In this document: piece after piece, positions 48,941 to 60,332 of the stretch
How the letters are laid out: every line of letters begins with the position of its first letter
How positions within the stretch are numbered: the first letter of the stretch is position 1
Source of the DNA: Ophthalmolycus amberensis
Lineage: Eukaryota > Chordata > Actinopteri > Perciformes > Zoarcidae
Direction of reading: 5' to 3'
Length of the DNA stretch: 64,000 bases
Assembly: GCA_024529925.1 (NCBI GenBank)
Contig: JAFEUB010000812.1
Location: 435,501 to 499,500 of the forward strand
The notes under the pieces: generated by a model
Databases searched by the model: none
What the model was told of the DNA's origin: nothing
What the model saw: the letters and a program-made list of their open reading frames with translations, nothing else
Translations under genes and position numbers: made by a program

Positions 48941-51900
48941 GGGGGACGGACACGTAACTGTATCTGACGGAGTTCTTACCCACAGATGACCTGCTCTGTT
49001 TTAAGCTTTTGAAGGAAGATTGAAAATAGTTCCCACCAAATGCACTAATTTGTCCTGTTTAATAATGTCCGAGGAGAACTAACCCACCGTTTTAGGAAAT
49101 AGCTGAGCCAGCCGTTATTAAAGATGTACCTCTTCATTAGCAGCCAATGGGCTTGGGGCTGAGACTCACAGACAGGAAGTTGTTTTTTCAAAGGATTTGT
49201 TAACAAAGACAGAAACATGTTAAAGAACACCAGCCTTATTCTTTGATTGGAAAAAAAAACCAAAACCCTCCAACAGACCGTTTGGCCACTAAACTTCTAT
49301 GGGGGGGGGGGGGAAGCTGCAGAGCATCTGGACCAAAACTCATCCAACTTATTAACATTCACAACCGCAGATGACATATTATGGAATATTCCAAACAGTC
49401 ATCTACTAAAATCAACATCAAATGCTTACTCCGGATCTTGTTTACTTACATTTTCAACGGATATTTCCTGTTAAGAAGAACTCTCAGCAGTTTATCTCGC
49501 TGGATGAGAGCGGATGACTCCCTCCTGAAGTGAACTCAAGCGGCTGTTTTCAAGGGCAAGAAAAAACCTTGACGCTTGTCCATGTTGGCAGTTTTACACT
49601 GTGGTTCTTTCATGGCTGCTTTATGTTAAACACAGACATTGGATCAATTGGATTAAAAAGAAAAACAGATTTTTGGATAACATGATTAAAGAACACGTTT
49701 CAGTGTTGGTACCGAAACTCAGACGTTGGTAAGTTATGTTAGCACAAAGTTCCTCACAGTCAAAGTCGACTCAATTTCCTCCCAAACTGATACCCCAAAA
49801 CCTGAGTTTGTTTTTACTCTGGCCTTTCCCTTTATTACTTCCTGCAATGCCATCTGGACGTTGGACATGCTCCCTGCCTGTCTCACTCCACAACACACAC
49901 ACACACGAGGCATGATTCCTCCCACTGTGGCCTTTAACCCTGATCCAGGCTGTAAGCATGGTTGTGATGAAGACACACACAGAGTCTGATGTAAACGTAG
50001 CAGGAGGAAGAGGTGAGGGATTTCACACAGTGGGTCAACTGGAGACACATCAGAGGAAGAGATACCGTCAGCAGTCTCACACAAAGATCATCGCCAGAGA
50101 AGCTCGTGAACTAACCGTCTTCTCAGTGCTCACTGCTTGGACTGAATGAAAGTTCCCTGAACGCACCGCGCGTTGTGCACACTGCTGACCTGAAACCACC
50201 AGCCGTGGATAATTGCAGTGCATTTCCAGTGAAACAAACTGTTCTCGGTACAGCTGCTGACATCACTCCGGACCAGATGGCAGAAGTCTACTTGGGGAGA
50301 TTAGAAATCGCAGGGAAGCGAAACTATGGGAGACCAGAATGAAAAATAAGCCCGAGGGCGGGTTATAAAATGGACAAAGGAACGGGTCGTCATTTTAGTT
50401 CGTCTTAGTAAACACACTGATGCAGTCCTGATCACACTTTAAATGACTCCCTATTTGGTGCAAACCACCGCAGCAGCGCCTCATCTGTGGTCCACGTCTT
50501 GGCTGCCTGCAGAAGATGCTGAAACCTTTTGTTTGTCCTGCAGCCAGCCAGTCCTTCAGGCTGAGACGGGAAGCGAGACACTCCCTGATAACCCCACACT
50601 TCCTGCGCCTCAGGATTTAATACCTCCACTGTTTGCCAAGGCCCTCATCTCAAAAAGACAAACAGCAAAGCTGAGGGAGGAACTTCATTTCAAAACAAAA
50701 GAAACGAGGCAACAAAAACAAAAGGAAGGAAAATCAGGAGAGGAGGGGGAGGCGAGAGGAGACAGAGTGAAGGGGTCACTTCGATAAATATGAGTTAGAA
50801 CAATATAATCAAACGAATGACCTGAGACTTCAGAATGAAAGTGAAAGGAAATAGACTCGGTGACACGGGCGGTCACAGAAGATCGAGAAAATGAGAAGGG
50901 TGTTTAGGTGGGTGTGAGTGGAGGGAGGAAACTGGGAAAGGACAGCTGGAGGAGGGAAATGGAGGAGAGGTAGGAGGGGAGAAAAAGTGGGTAGCTGGGA
51001 GATAAAGTGAAGGACAGACCCGCTGAGTTCCTGGAATGTACCGCTGGGTTTGTCCAGAGGGAGGTCGTCCGTAAAGGGCCGCCTGTGTTTGTGTGAGAGC
51101 ACGGTTTTCATCTGCGTGGGGTGGAAGCGTTGAGGTGTTGAAGCTCAAACTCGTCGTGGTTGTCCCTTGGATTAGCGAAGGCTTTATGATTATGGATACA
51201 TGATTGACTCCCCAAACAGAAACAACACATCTGTTCAGCTCCCACGAGCCTCTGAGCCTTCGTTTAAACATTCTGATGGCTTGACTGATATTGTTGCAGA
51301 TATTTTCTGATTACTAGCATCCGATTTTAAATACATTTATTGAATTGTGCACGATGAACGGCTTGCCGTTAGATACAGGCTGCATCAGTATAACAGCGTA
51401 TAGTCAGCGTAAAAACGTCAAACATCTGTTTTTAGCGCCATCTGGAAACTTCTTTGTCTTTCAACTCTTTGCAACTTGCAGCGGTTTCTCCAATTGTTTG
51501 CTTTTCCAGTGTTTCATCATGATGCACACGTGTTGTCCAATTGGTGGTGATGTTTTCTTAAGTTATGACAAAAAGAAACCCCTTCAGCGGGATGATGGAA
51601 ACACAAACCTGACAGCAGTAAACCTATTCCTATCTCATAGGGGAGGAGTCCTTTTCTTCTTTCTTTTTTTTTACAGGGTTACTACCATAAAGTCTGAGTT
51701 AGAATAACACATGGCAGACAGAAGGAAACTCTATCATGCCAGTTGTGAATGCCGTAAGTTTTCTCGGTGCTAACAGACACTGTAACAAATCCTCCCCCAG
51801 GCCACAGAAATCCAGGGCGCAGACAAAAGCCTCCACACGCCACACAGGCAGAACGCTGCTCCAGCGTAGAAGCCTAGAAGACATTATACAACATCTGAAG

Positions 51901-54749
51901 TCATCCTCCTGCTGCTTGGATATTCTACCAACACACTTTTTCAAAAATATTTCAAACTGCATGACCACTGATCTTTTACAAATTGCAAACACATCCCTTC
52001 TCTCAGGTGTCTTCCCACAAGCCCTAAAAACTGCAGTTATTAAACCACTCCTAAAGAAAGCTAGTTTAGACTCCGCAACGATGAAAAATTATAGGCCAAT
52101 ATCAAACCTCCCATTTTTAAGTAAAATAATTGAAAAAGCGGTTTTCCAACAGCTGACCAACTTCTTGGCCGTAAATAACTGCTTTGATGTTTTCCAGTCA
52201 GGCTTTCGACAGCACCACAGCACTGAAACTGCTCTTGTTAAGGTTTTCAACGACATCCACTTAAACATAGACAATGGCAGAAGTTCAGTCTTAGTGTTAC
52301 TGGATCTCAGTGCTGCATTCGACACAGTCGACCATGCCATACTCCTAGAAAGACTAAAAATCTGGGTGGGACTCTCTGGCACAGCACTTAACTGATTTGA
52401 ATCCTACTTGAAGGACCGAGAATACTTTGTGTCTGTCGCTGATTACACATCAGAGCTGACTAAAATGACATGTGGTGTTCCCCAAGGTTCAATACTAGGG
52501 CCTCTTCTGTTCAACATCTACATGCTTCCACTAGCTCAGATTATGGAAAACAACAAAGTGTGTAATCATAATTATGCAGACGACACACAAATCTACATAA
52601 CTATGTCACCAGGGGACTATAATCCCATACAAGGGCTGGGTAACTGCATTGAACAAATCAACAACTGGATGTGCCAGAATTTTCTTCAATTAAACAAAGA
52701 TAAAACAGAAGTAATTGTTTTTGGTACCAAGGACGAACAATTGAAAATCACCGCTCAGCTTCAATCACTGATGTTAAAACCCACAAACCAAGCCAGACAT
52801 CTAGGTGTAGTTATGGATTCAGACCTCAACCTGAACAGCCATATCAAGACAATTACAAAATCAGCCTACTATCACCTGAAGAATATATCAAGGATTAGAG
52901 GACTTATGTCTCAACAGGATTTGACTACTGTAACGGTGTGTTTACAGGTCTCAGTAAAAAGTCCGTCAGAAAGCTGCAGCTGATTCAGAACGCTGCAGCT
53001 CGAGTCCTCACTAAGACCAGGAGGGTGGACCACATCACTCCAGTTCTGAGGTCTTTGCACTGGCTTCCTGTCCAACAAAGAATTGACTTTAAAATCCTGC
53101 TGTTGGTTTACAAAGCACTGAATGGTTTAGGGCCAAAATACATCTCTGATCTGCTGCTACCTTATGAACCATCCCGACCCCTCAGGTCGTCTGGGACCGG
53201 TCTACTTTCTGTTCCCAGATTCAGAACTAAACATGGAGAAGCAGCGTTCAGTTTTTCTGCTCCACATATCTGGAACAAAGTCCCAGAAAGCTGCAGGTCT
53301 GCTGAGACCCTCAGCTCCTTTAAATCAAGATTGAAGACTTTTCTGTTTGCTGCTGCCTTTAATTGAACCACATTCAATTAATATATTAATCAATTTCCTG
53401 CATTTCTGCATTTTACGACTGTATTTTATTTCTTACACTGTTTTAAAAAAAAATGTTTTAATGAAATGAATGTTCTTAATTGTTTTTAAATCTCCTTTTC
53501 TTTTGCCTTATGTTTTGATGCTTTTAATGGTTTTATGTGAAGCACTTTGAATTACCTTGTTGTTGAAATGTGCTATACAAATAAACTTGCCTTGCCTTGC
53601 CTTGCCACTTTAAGTGAACCACCGACACTACGCTTCACTCCAGCAGGCAGTTACGGCCACCTCGGCCCACCACCACCAGTCAGTCAGTCAGTCAGGCAGG
53701 CACTGGGCTGTGCCAGCACTTAGGGTCCATGCATGCTATTCCGTTACCGGCTGGCTGATATGGAGGAAGCAGAGGTCACAGGGCCATGAAAGCCCATGAC
53801 ATCACTTGAGTTGCGATACTCACTCTGGCATCTTTACAGCAGGCACACACAGTAAAGATCAAAACAAACTCTCTTCTTGAAGGGCCACTTCACCCAAACT
53901 ACAAAAAACATGTTTTCTCCGAGGGAGTCAGTATCGAGCTAATATCAGTGTCGCATCGCTGCATTACTATTGTCTACCAGCCCAAGTGGTGTGCAGACAC
54001 GGAGAGTGTTTTGGTGAAAGAATAAGTTCTCTTTAATATTAGCTTTTTTTTCTCTGTAAAACCCAAAAATACTTTTAACTCTTCAGAGCTCTAAACATCC
54101 AATAAAAAACAATCTGTGAAAGAACATTTCTCTTTAGTTTCACCAACCTGTGATGAAGAAGAGGTAACCACCAGACAGCCCTATACTTTAAAGGGTCACA
54201 CAATCCAAAAGGTTGTGAACCGCCACTTTAAAAAGCTGCACACGCAGAGGAAGAAACGGTCCCCGGTGTTCCGTTTCTGCATTTGTCAGCATATTCTCTG
54301 ACACTTCAGCATCTTCTGATACAAAATCTGTGACTGGCTCACAATATAAAGATGTGAAGAAAGAAGTGCATACGATGCATGAGAATGAGACGCATCAAGG
54401 ATGTCATGTACTGTAGTTATAGTTAACACCTTCTCTTTCGTGCATGAATGAATTCATTCAATCCCACTACTCACCCTCTCCTTCTATTTTGTCAGGGTTT
54501 CGGCTCCACACTATCTGCCGCATGTCTTGCTTTATCTGGAAGGTTCTCCTCTCGGGCCTCTGGGACTTCTTCTGGGAGAAGACTGTCATCACCGTCCCCA
54601 TCTCGAGGCTGTGGAGGATGCGGGGACCGGCCTCTGTCCAGTCCAGCATCCTGGAGGCCGTGACCGGACCGGCAGACCCCGCGGCCCCACCGGCGGCGGC
54701 CTCCTCGGCACAGCCGTTGTGGCAGCCGCTGAACCTGGCTGCACACATC
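32677..54749 (-). CDS. Phospholipase C gamma (PLC-gamma-1-like), complete, about 32 coding exons
   Basis: Receptor-coupled phospholipase C hydrolyses PIP2 to IP3 and diacylglycerol at the plasma membrane. Domains in order: N-terminal PH (TVMTVFSQKKSQRPERRTF), EF-hand region, catalytic X box, split PH, two SH2 domains, SH3, second half of split PH, catalytic Y box, C2, and a coiled-coil tail. Both catalytic histidines are present (SSSHNT and YHGHTL). Both SH2 domains keep the phosphotyrosine-binding Arg (FLVRESETF and FLVRKR). The regulatory tyrosines before SH3 are kept: DYGALYE and HFYVEAN match human PLCG1 Tyr771, Tyr775 and Tyr783. The start ATG at 54749 opens the exon carrying the first PH strands; the stop is at 32677. 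The body resembles PLCG1 more than PLCG2, but the C-terminus (EEDDENMYMTIQRL... to AAKRS) is a charged coiled coil like PLCG2, not the PLCG1 tail. No in-frame stop or broken splice site was seen. It could be a teleost plcg1 co-orthologue. Confidence 0.93.
34112..34745. repeat. Long imperfect (TAC/ACT)n trinucleotide repeat
   Basis: More than 600 bases dominated by ACT/TAC triplets with GCT, ATT and TTC interruptions, in a plcg1 intron. Because the unit is three bases, several frames stay open and give Leu-, Thr- or Val-rich products. These are not genes. Confidence 0.93.
36780..40053 (-). other. plcg1 exons 15-25: regulatory insert (split PH, SH2, SH2, SH3)
   Basis: Approximate exons: 39947-40053 (PHYFVLTSNKIYYSEET), 39670-39858 (N-SH2 with FLVRESETF), 38797-38995, 38565-38686 (C-SH2 with FLVRKR), 38303-38485, 38115-38193 (regulatory tyrosines), 37578-37683 (SH3 ALYDYRAQREDEL), 37401-37500 (WFPANYVEEV), 37240-37305, 36987-37153 and 36780-36876 (RRKKIAVELSELVVYCRP). 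Regulation of the enzyme by receptor kinases acts through this block. Confidence 0.87.
40131..41621 (-). other. plcg1 exons 10-14: catalytic X box
   Basis: Approximate exons: 41500-41621, 41018-41103, 40680-40799, 40400-40566 and 40131-40262. The first carries FLFSKENSV and the catalytic His of SSSHNT. The next carries ARCLRMGCRCIE. The third carries LDCWDGPDDLPIIYHGHTL with the second His. Then follow ILSIEDHCSV, FGDLLLTKPV and SENDISNSLKNGILYLEDP, the last leading into the split PH. Confidence 0.88.
43986..44011. repeat. (GT)n microsatellite in plcg1 intron
   Basis: A short uninterrupted GT run. Confidence 0.9.
44870..45475. mobile_element. Interspersed repeat in plcg1 intron 3
   Basis: The phrases CATCTTGGTTTTTTGCAACC and GACCATAAACTCACAATG, together with TGATGGCCATTAGAAAG, are ones I recognise from a repeat found many times in percomorph fish genomes. 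No coding frame is present. Boundaries are approximate and I do not assign a superfamily. Confidence 0.5.
45485..45725. mobile_element. Second interspersed repeat in plcg1 intron 3
   Basis: Sequence such as CTTATTTTCAGGTGATAATA and ACACACTGGCCCTTTAA resembles the end of another repeat common in fish genomes. It is non-coding. Boundaries and class are uncertain. Confidence 0.45.
46869..46891. repeat. (CA)n microsatellite in plcg1 intron 2
   Basis: A short uninterrupted CA run. Confidence 0.85.
47292..47340. repeat. (GGGA)n/(GGAA)n purine tract at the exon 2 acceptor
   Basis: Read on the gene strand this is a pyrimidine tract (CCCT/CCTT repeats) ending directly at the CCTCCAG acceptor of plcg1 exon 2. 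It therefore doubles as the polypyrimidine tract of that splice site. Confidence 0.85.
47432..47457. repeat. (GT)n microsatellite in plcg1 intron 1
   Basis: A short GT run. Confidence 0.9.
48901..48945. repeat. (TG)n directly followed by a 22-base G run
   Basis: A TG run leads into an uninterrupted run of about 22 G (48924-48945), in plcg1 intron 1. Such a tract is prone to quadruplex formation and to length error in sequencing. Confidence 0.95.
51740..53604 (+). mobile_element. L2-clade LINE with reverse transcriptase, 5'-truncated and disabled
   Basis: The plus strand encodes a non-LTR reverse transcriptase. Visible motifs in order are NYRPISNLPFLSKIIEK, GFRQHHSTETAL, LDLSAAFDTVDH, GVPQGSILGPLLF, the catalytic YADD of YADDTQIY, and the thumb/C-terminal region ending in SFKSRLKTFLF. 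The 3' UTR ends with ATACAAATAAACTTGCC and repeated TTGCC, the tail type of L2/CR1-related fish LINEs. The 5' end, including the endonuclease domain, is missing. The frame is broken by one in-frame TGA at about 52393, where a Trp codon is expected, and by a shift near 52940. It sits in plcg1 intron 1, antisense to the gene. Confidence 0.92.
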
Positions 54750-55731
54750 TTCACTGCATGGCGACACGCACACCTCAGGATTACTGATCTGTGGCAGTTT
54801 ATAGGCGAGGATGCTTTAATCACTGAACGCACCAGTCATCCAACATGTCCAAACCACTGATGCCAGGAGGGAATCTCGTTATGAATCCTAATCCCAGCAG
54901 GCAGAAGTTATAAGTACGTGTGTGATTAAACGATTGACATTAAAACAAAAGCTAACAAATATCACTCAAGAGCGGAAACAGTGAAATTGTCCTCTGGTTC
55001 TCTGGAGGGGGAGTGTATCCCTGTGTTATCCTTTCCAGATGCTTCTGGCAGAACACCAGTGAAATCCTCTCGGAGCGAGATCTCACCGCTGGACTCGGGT
55101 TTCCAGACTTTACGTGTTCTCCTGCCGCTCCTTCAATCCAACGACCGGAAAAAGGGCACCCACAGTCCGGCTTTGAATCCACGCCGCGTCGCTCGCCTCC
55201 CGTTCGCCGCTTGCAACTTTGAGACGTGTCTGTCCCGCTCCTGGCCGTTTGGAGAGTGAAGTCCGTGCGAGCGACAAAGACGCCGAGTTATGCAATGGCG
55301 AGTCGGACACACTACCCGGTGGTGAGCGCAGCTGGGCGGCTGGAGAAAGAGGACGGGCAACGGAGGGCGCTCTGCGGCGGCTTCATGGAGACAGAGAGGC
55401 GCGCGGATGGGAGACCACGGAGCGGCCGCGCTCCCATCCGCCGAACCATTCTCCTCTCCCCCCCCCCTCACACACTCCTCCTTCCTGGGCACGTTAAACC
55501 GCCGACAGGATGCATTACCATACACAGGAGTAACCGTGCGGAGGCGTGCGGGGTTGTGGTGGCAGGCAGCAGGCTATGACGTTAATTGCCCCGGTTTCTC
55601 CTCGCTGCTCCTCGACCAGGACTTCTCTGTCTGCGCGTCCGCGCTGCTCCAACGACAGAGGTCTTGAGAGGAAATTAGGGCTAGCCGACCGGAAAAGCTT
55701 GATCAGATTTTTTTTCCCCTCTTGTGCTGTA

Positions 55732-55768
<37 letters not shown>

Positions 55769-55935
55769 GGAGGATGCGGGGAGGGGAGGGAGAGTCTCAG
55801 CGGAGAACCAACGGCGGAGAGGAGGAAGGGAGCAGAGCGACCTCCGCGGGTCTCTGGGAAACCTGCAGCCACGGTGGAAAGGAAACACACGTTTAACGCG
55901 GATGAACCCACAGAGGGAACAGGACGGGTGAGTCC
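54750..55935 (-). promoter_or_regulatory. CpG-rich promoter / 5' UTR region of plcg1
   Basis: From about 55040 to 55640 the sequence is markedly richer in G+C and CpG than the rest of the window, with many GCG, CGC and CCGCC phrases, just upstream of the plcg1 start codon. This is the expected position of a CpG-island promoter and non-coding first exon. Open frames here on both strands are long only because GC-rich DNA has few stops. The transcription start cannot be placed by eye. Confidence 0.55.
55733..55765. repeat. (TA)n microsatellite
   Basis: A TA dinucleotide run of about 33 bases within the region upstream of plcg1. Confidence 0.95.
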
Positions 55936-57863
55936 GGTCGAGAGGTCAAGTGGGGTTAAATGATGAAGGTCTCAACATGTCAGCCAGTCATCAGCTGCAG
56001 CAACAAATCATTTACGCATATTAATAATAAACAGGTTATTAGAGGCACAGCCTCCGCACGCTGCTCTGTGCCTCACGCGTATTGTTTTGGACGGTTTGTT
56101 TGGCTAAAACACACCGCGAACTGTTTTCCCTCCGCTGGGGGCGCAGTGCAGCATATCGGGGTCAGAGGTTCACTCAGCTGTGTTAGCACTAGCGACCCCT
56201 AGCGGCCGTCAGGTTAAGAGTAGCAGTGAGTGAGGAGGAAAAAAAACAGGCACTAAAAGGGCTTTACCACGAAAGCTACAACATTATAGTCTTTCAACAC
56301 TGATGGTGAATGTCAATTACAATATGTTTCCTAATAAATACAACTTCAATATTATGCATGAGCACAACACATGAGCTGAAGGCTCTCAGTGTGGACTGTG
56401 TGAGATTCACAGTGCCGTTCACCTCAGTGAGAAGAGACAGTCTGGGATGACATCACAGCCTCCTACCCCATGGTCTAATCGGCTCCATATGTCTGCTGGG
56501 TGTATCTGCACGTCTACTACCACTGGTCAGCAGGCAGCCAATCCCAACGCAAGGAAACATTCTCGCATGTGCAGGAGCAGAGAGGAAGGGAGGGTGAAGA
56601 CATCGGCAGCAAAGAGTTTTTTTAAGAGAGTGCATGTGCAGAGAGGATGAAGTGGATCCAATCATTAAACCCTTCTGAGCCGGATCCCAAATCCAAAATA
56701 AGTCAAACACCAAAAGGACAAAAGCAAATATCACACAAAGTACAACTGCACACAAATATCAAGATATTTCGTCTTCTGCAGTTGCTGTTAAAACTCAAAA
56801 CATAGCCTGCAAATGAAGAAGTTGTAAATCACGTTAAAGAAATGCACCTTGAACAGAATGATTATCACATGTGAGCAATACGTAGATAGCATGGAGCTAA
56901 TCAAAAACTGCTGGAATATGTTGAAAGTAGCAGAAATGTAATCTGTATTCATCCATATTTGGTCACTAGGGAGCAAACAACCTCCTATATATGTGTGTCC
57001 ACCTGATTAATGTTACTAGAGATTCACTCTCCTTTTAGCTCTTATTTTGGTCTCCACCACCTCCTGAGTAAAAAAAAGGAAAGACCGGGTCTGTCTGCTG
57101 TTTGCTGCTGAGCAGGTAGTGTCTTTGTCAGAGCTTATTGTTTAAACCTTTGTTTAGCTAATCAAATCAGCTTTAAGTTTAATAAACGATCCCCGTCACA
57201 TTCTGAAGGGAGCGAAAATGAAACGTTAAAGATGAGTGTGGACGGTTGAAGACGGAAGACAAATCCTGCATGTTATTGGAGTATACTGTGAGTGTTAGTT
57301 ATGAATTCATGTTGACATATGAACTAATAAAAGGGCCAATCTGTCATTTCTGATTGAAGAGTTTGAGTTACAAATAAAAAAATCTACATTTTGTGTTTTT
57401 CAACCAAGCAATCATCCCTTCTTACCCCAACATTCACAGACATTACTGATGAAAGACAATCAATCTTAACTCAAGGTCTACTCACTACCTTTTTTTTTAT
57501 TATCCATCATTAGATTGCTTTGCAGTTTTTAGTTAAAGACATCAAACCACAGTTTCCAGCAGAAAATAAAAAGTCCATTAAGTCCAGATGCTGTGTTTCC
57601 ATTTGCTTCCATCTGTCCACTCTGGTCAAGCTGTGCTCATCTTAACCCTGTTGTACAGACATTAGCTGAATGACACAGGCCACAGCACATTAGTGTATTC
57701 CTATATTCAGCGAGTATGTTAGGGTTCCTTGGGAGAATGCTCTACAAACGTATTTGCACTTCTCTCACCAGGAGGCACTTTGGAAACGACGGTCAATAAA
57801 AAGATTTTAAAATTTTTTTAAAAACTCAGGCGATGACAACAGAGCAGTTGTCTAGGATTATAT
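55936..57863. other. Spacer between plcg1 promoter and naprt 3' end
   Basis: No exon is recognised. The part just below 57864 should include the naprt 3' UTR and its polyadenylation site. Confidence 0.5.
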
Positions 57864-60301
57864 TTAGTTGGCTAAAAGGAAGTTGCTATTGCTGGAGCTT
57901 CCTTTTTGGATCTCTGTGACCAGGTGATGGAGTTTCTCCGACAGCGCCACCTGGTGGAAGAGAATGCCGCAGATAAGATGAGAAGCTCCGTGTTTATTTG
58001 ATGTGTATCCAGTCCAGATGTGTTTGTGTGTGAAGCTCACCGTGTAAGAGTCGGGCTCCTGCAGCCTCTTGTGTCGGGGGTGCAGAGTCTGGAGGGAACT
58101 CTGGACCTTTACTCTAGTTTCTGCAGAGCTGCTCAGAGGGTGTGTGACCTAGAAAGAGTGGGAGACACATTCATAAAGACTCAACTCCTACGCAGCACGT
58201 TCCCTGCAATATTGTCTTGTTTTGCAGCGTTACGAAGCAACCAATCTATCTTTTTATTAAGTATGATACTCGTATTAACTGTGGTTTGTTGTTACTTTTA
58301 TACATTCTACTGCTGAATCACATACATGCCGGGTGACTTTCTGTACTGAAGGACCACAAAGAGGATATTCATCTTTTTTTGTGTTTCATCCTAAATAGTT
58401 TTCTCTTTCCCATAATACCTTTGAATAAAAATAACCCACATCAAATATTTGAATTTGCTGCTTTCAGATGTGGTTTATGGTTAAAGTGTACAGAGAGAGA
58501 CGAGGGCTGAATTCAAACTGCAGACTTTAAGGGTGTGTCTTCCCTATGAAGTCCAGAGTGTCTACTGCTGTCCAACATATCAAGTCCACAAGGGAGATAA
58601 TGCACACTTTATACAGCCTTCCAGTCCACTTCTGGTGTACAATTCAACAGACTTTTGTTCCAATGAGAACCCCAAAAATATGGACGTGATGATGGACAGG
58701 ATACAAGAGCAACAGCAACTAGTCTCCTCATTTAAAAAAAGATAGTAAAATCTTTGAGCAGCGCCGGTCCATCCTCACCTGTCCTTTGGTGAACACCTCC
58801 TGGCGCAGACAGGTGACCTGAGCTGGAATGACTGAGACACAGGAGTTATCGCACATCAGAGGGTAACAGCTCAGAGACACTCCCGCCTCTGGAGGAGACT
58901 CCACAGCGAGACTCACCAGGTCCAGAAATGGATGGCCTGCGAGGGAGGAAAAAAGAGAGTGGGAAGCCGAGACGTTTACAAGCGCGCTGGCAGCCCAGTG
59001 AGGCTGCGATGCTCGTCATGCACCAGGAGACCAAACGATTCTATTCTTACAGCATTACAACTGGAACGAGGGGTGGTGTCAGTCGGCCATTGTGTTTCCT
59101 AAATCAAAAAGGGTTTGATTACCAAATGGGGACTTATTTTTTGTCCATCCTAACTTGTTGGTCTCACCTCCACGTTTCCAAAGAAGGCTCAACTTTCACG
59201 AGTCGAAACCTGTACTTAGGCTCAAATGCGAACATGAGCATCCCGTGTGGGTGATATGAATACATTACTTTCTGACAATACAATTAATATTATCAATGGA
59301 TAAAATCAGTAGAAGTGATGTCTGTTTTGGGTGATCCAGTGAACTGAATTCCTTAAAAAAATGTAAGGTGCTTTCTCTCATTATTGCAAAGATCACATAT
59401 ATATCGTTGAATAATGGCCCTAATACACCCAGAGACATTAAAGGGATGGCCACGGTCCTCTGTTGGTTTGTCACATGTTGTGCAGCTAAAAAAAAACAGC
59501 CCAAACTAAAATAAGATGGTGAAAACATAGAGAGAAATCATTTTGGGTGAAGAGAGTTGAAGACGGAGGTGGATTCTCACCCTCGGCGTCCACTAGCCTG
59601 TAGACGGATTTCCTCCCGGGGACAGTGCTTTTCTCCGGGTCCTCGCTGATCTTCATCCTGGGCTTTCCCCTCACCTCCACTAGCTAATACACATACAAAA
59701 AATGGCGCCATGCAAATGTTAGAAAACGGAGAAGTGAATTGGAGGCATTTGGAGAGACGATGAAGCGCGTTACCTTATACACACAGCCCAGCGAGGGTTG
59801 CCGCGTGCAGGTGACCAGATGTGTTCCGACCCCGACCACGTCGATCTCATTCTCCTGAAATAATAATACGCAGAACATCAGAGAAAAAGAATCATCATCA
59901 TCATAAACAATCCACCTGTTCAGTCACAGGCTACCTTGTTGCTGAGCTCCGCCATGCTTTGCTCTGTGATGTTATTGGTCCCAACGATGATCAGCGAGTC
60001 GAAGGCGGAGACGGAGAAGCTGTGGAGATGAAGCCGAACAAAGAGGAAGAACAGGACAATCAGACGCGTGCCACAGACCTCTGGAGGAGTGAGACGTATT
60101 CCCACTGTGGGGTTTGTTAGAGATGCACACATGCAGCAGGGCACCTCACTCACTGCTCGCTGCAGAGTCTGAAGACGCGACGGACGTCAAGCGACTGCCT
60201 GCAGAGGTCCCCGCTGTCCAGGCGGACGCCTACGGGCCTGTAGCCCAGTTCACACAGGGCCAGGGCCACCGCGCAGAAGTTCAACAGGCCACTACTGAAA
60301 T

Positions 60302-60332
<31 letters not shown>

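Larger units (their letters stand above)
41708..54749 (-). other. plcg1 exons 1-9: N-terminal PH and EF-hand region
   Basis: Approximate exons: 54475-54749, 47141-47290, 46490-46583, 44224-44271, 43184-43268, 43020-43100, 42327-42365, 41875-41947 and 41708-41802. Intron 1 is by far the largest (about 7 kb) and carries the L2 LINE. Key phrases are VNMWITGLNWLM at the end of PH, QVNYRVPNMRFL in the EF region and YRTLMFDAQKT. Phases of the exons checked join without a break. Confidence 0.85.

Noticed and set aside
55133..55667. Several overlapping open frames on both strands
   Set aside because: They lie in the CpG-rich region upstream of plcg1, where stop codons are scarce. None has a family motif or splice context.
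58020..58316. Plus-strand 98-codon frame
   Set aside because: It overlaps the penultimate naprt exon on the opposite strand and has no independent support.
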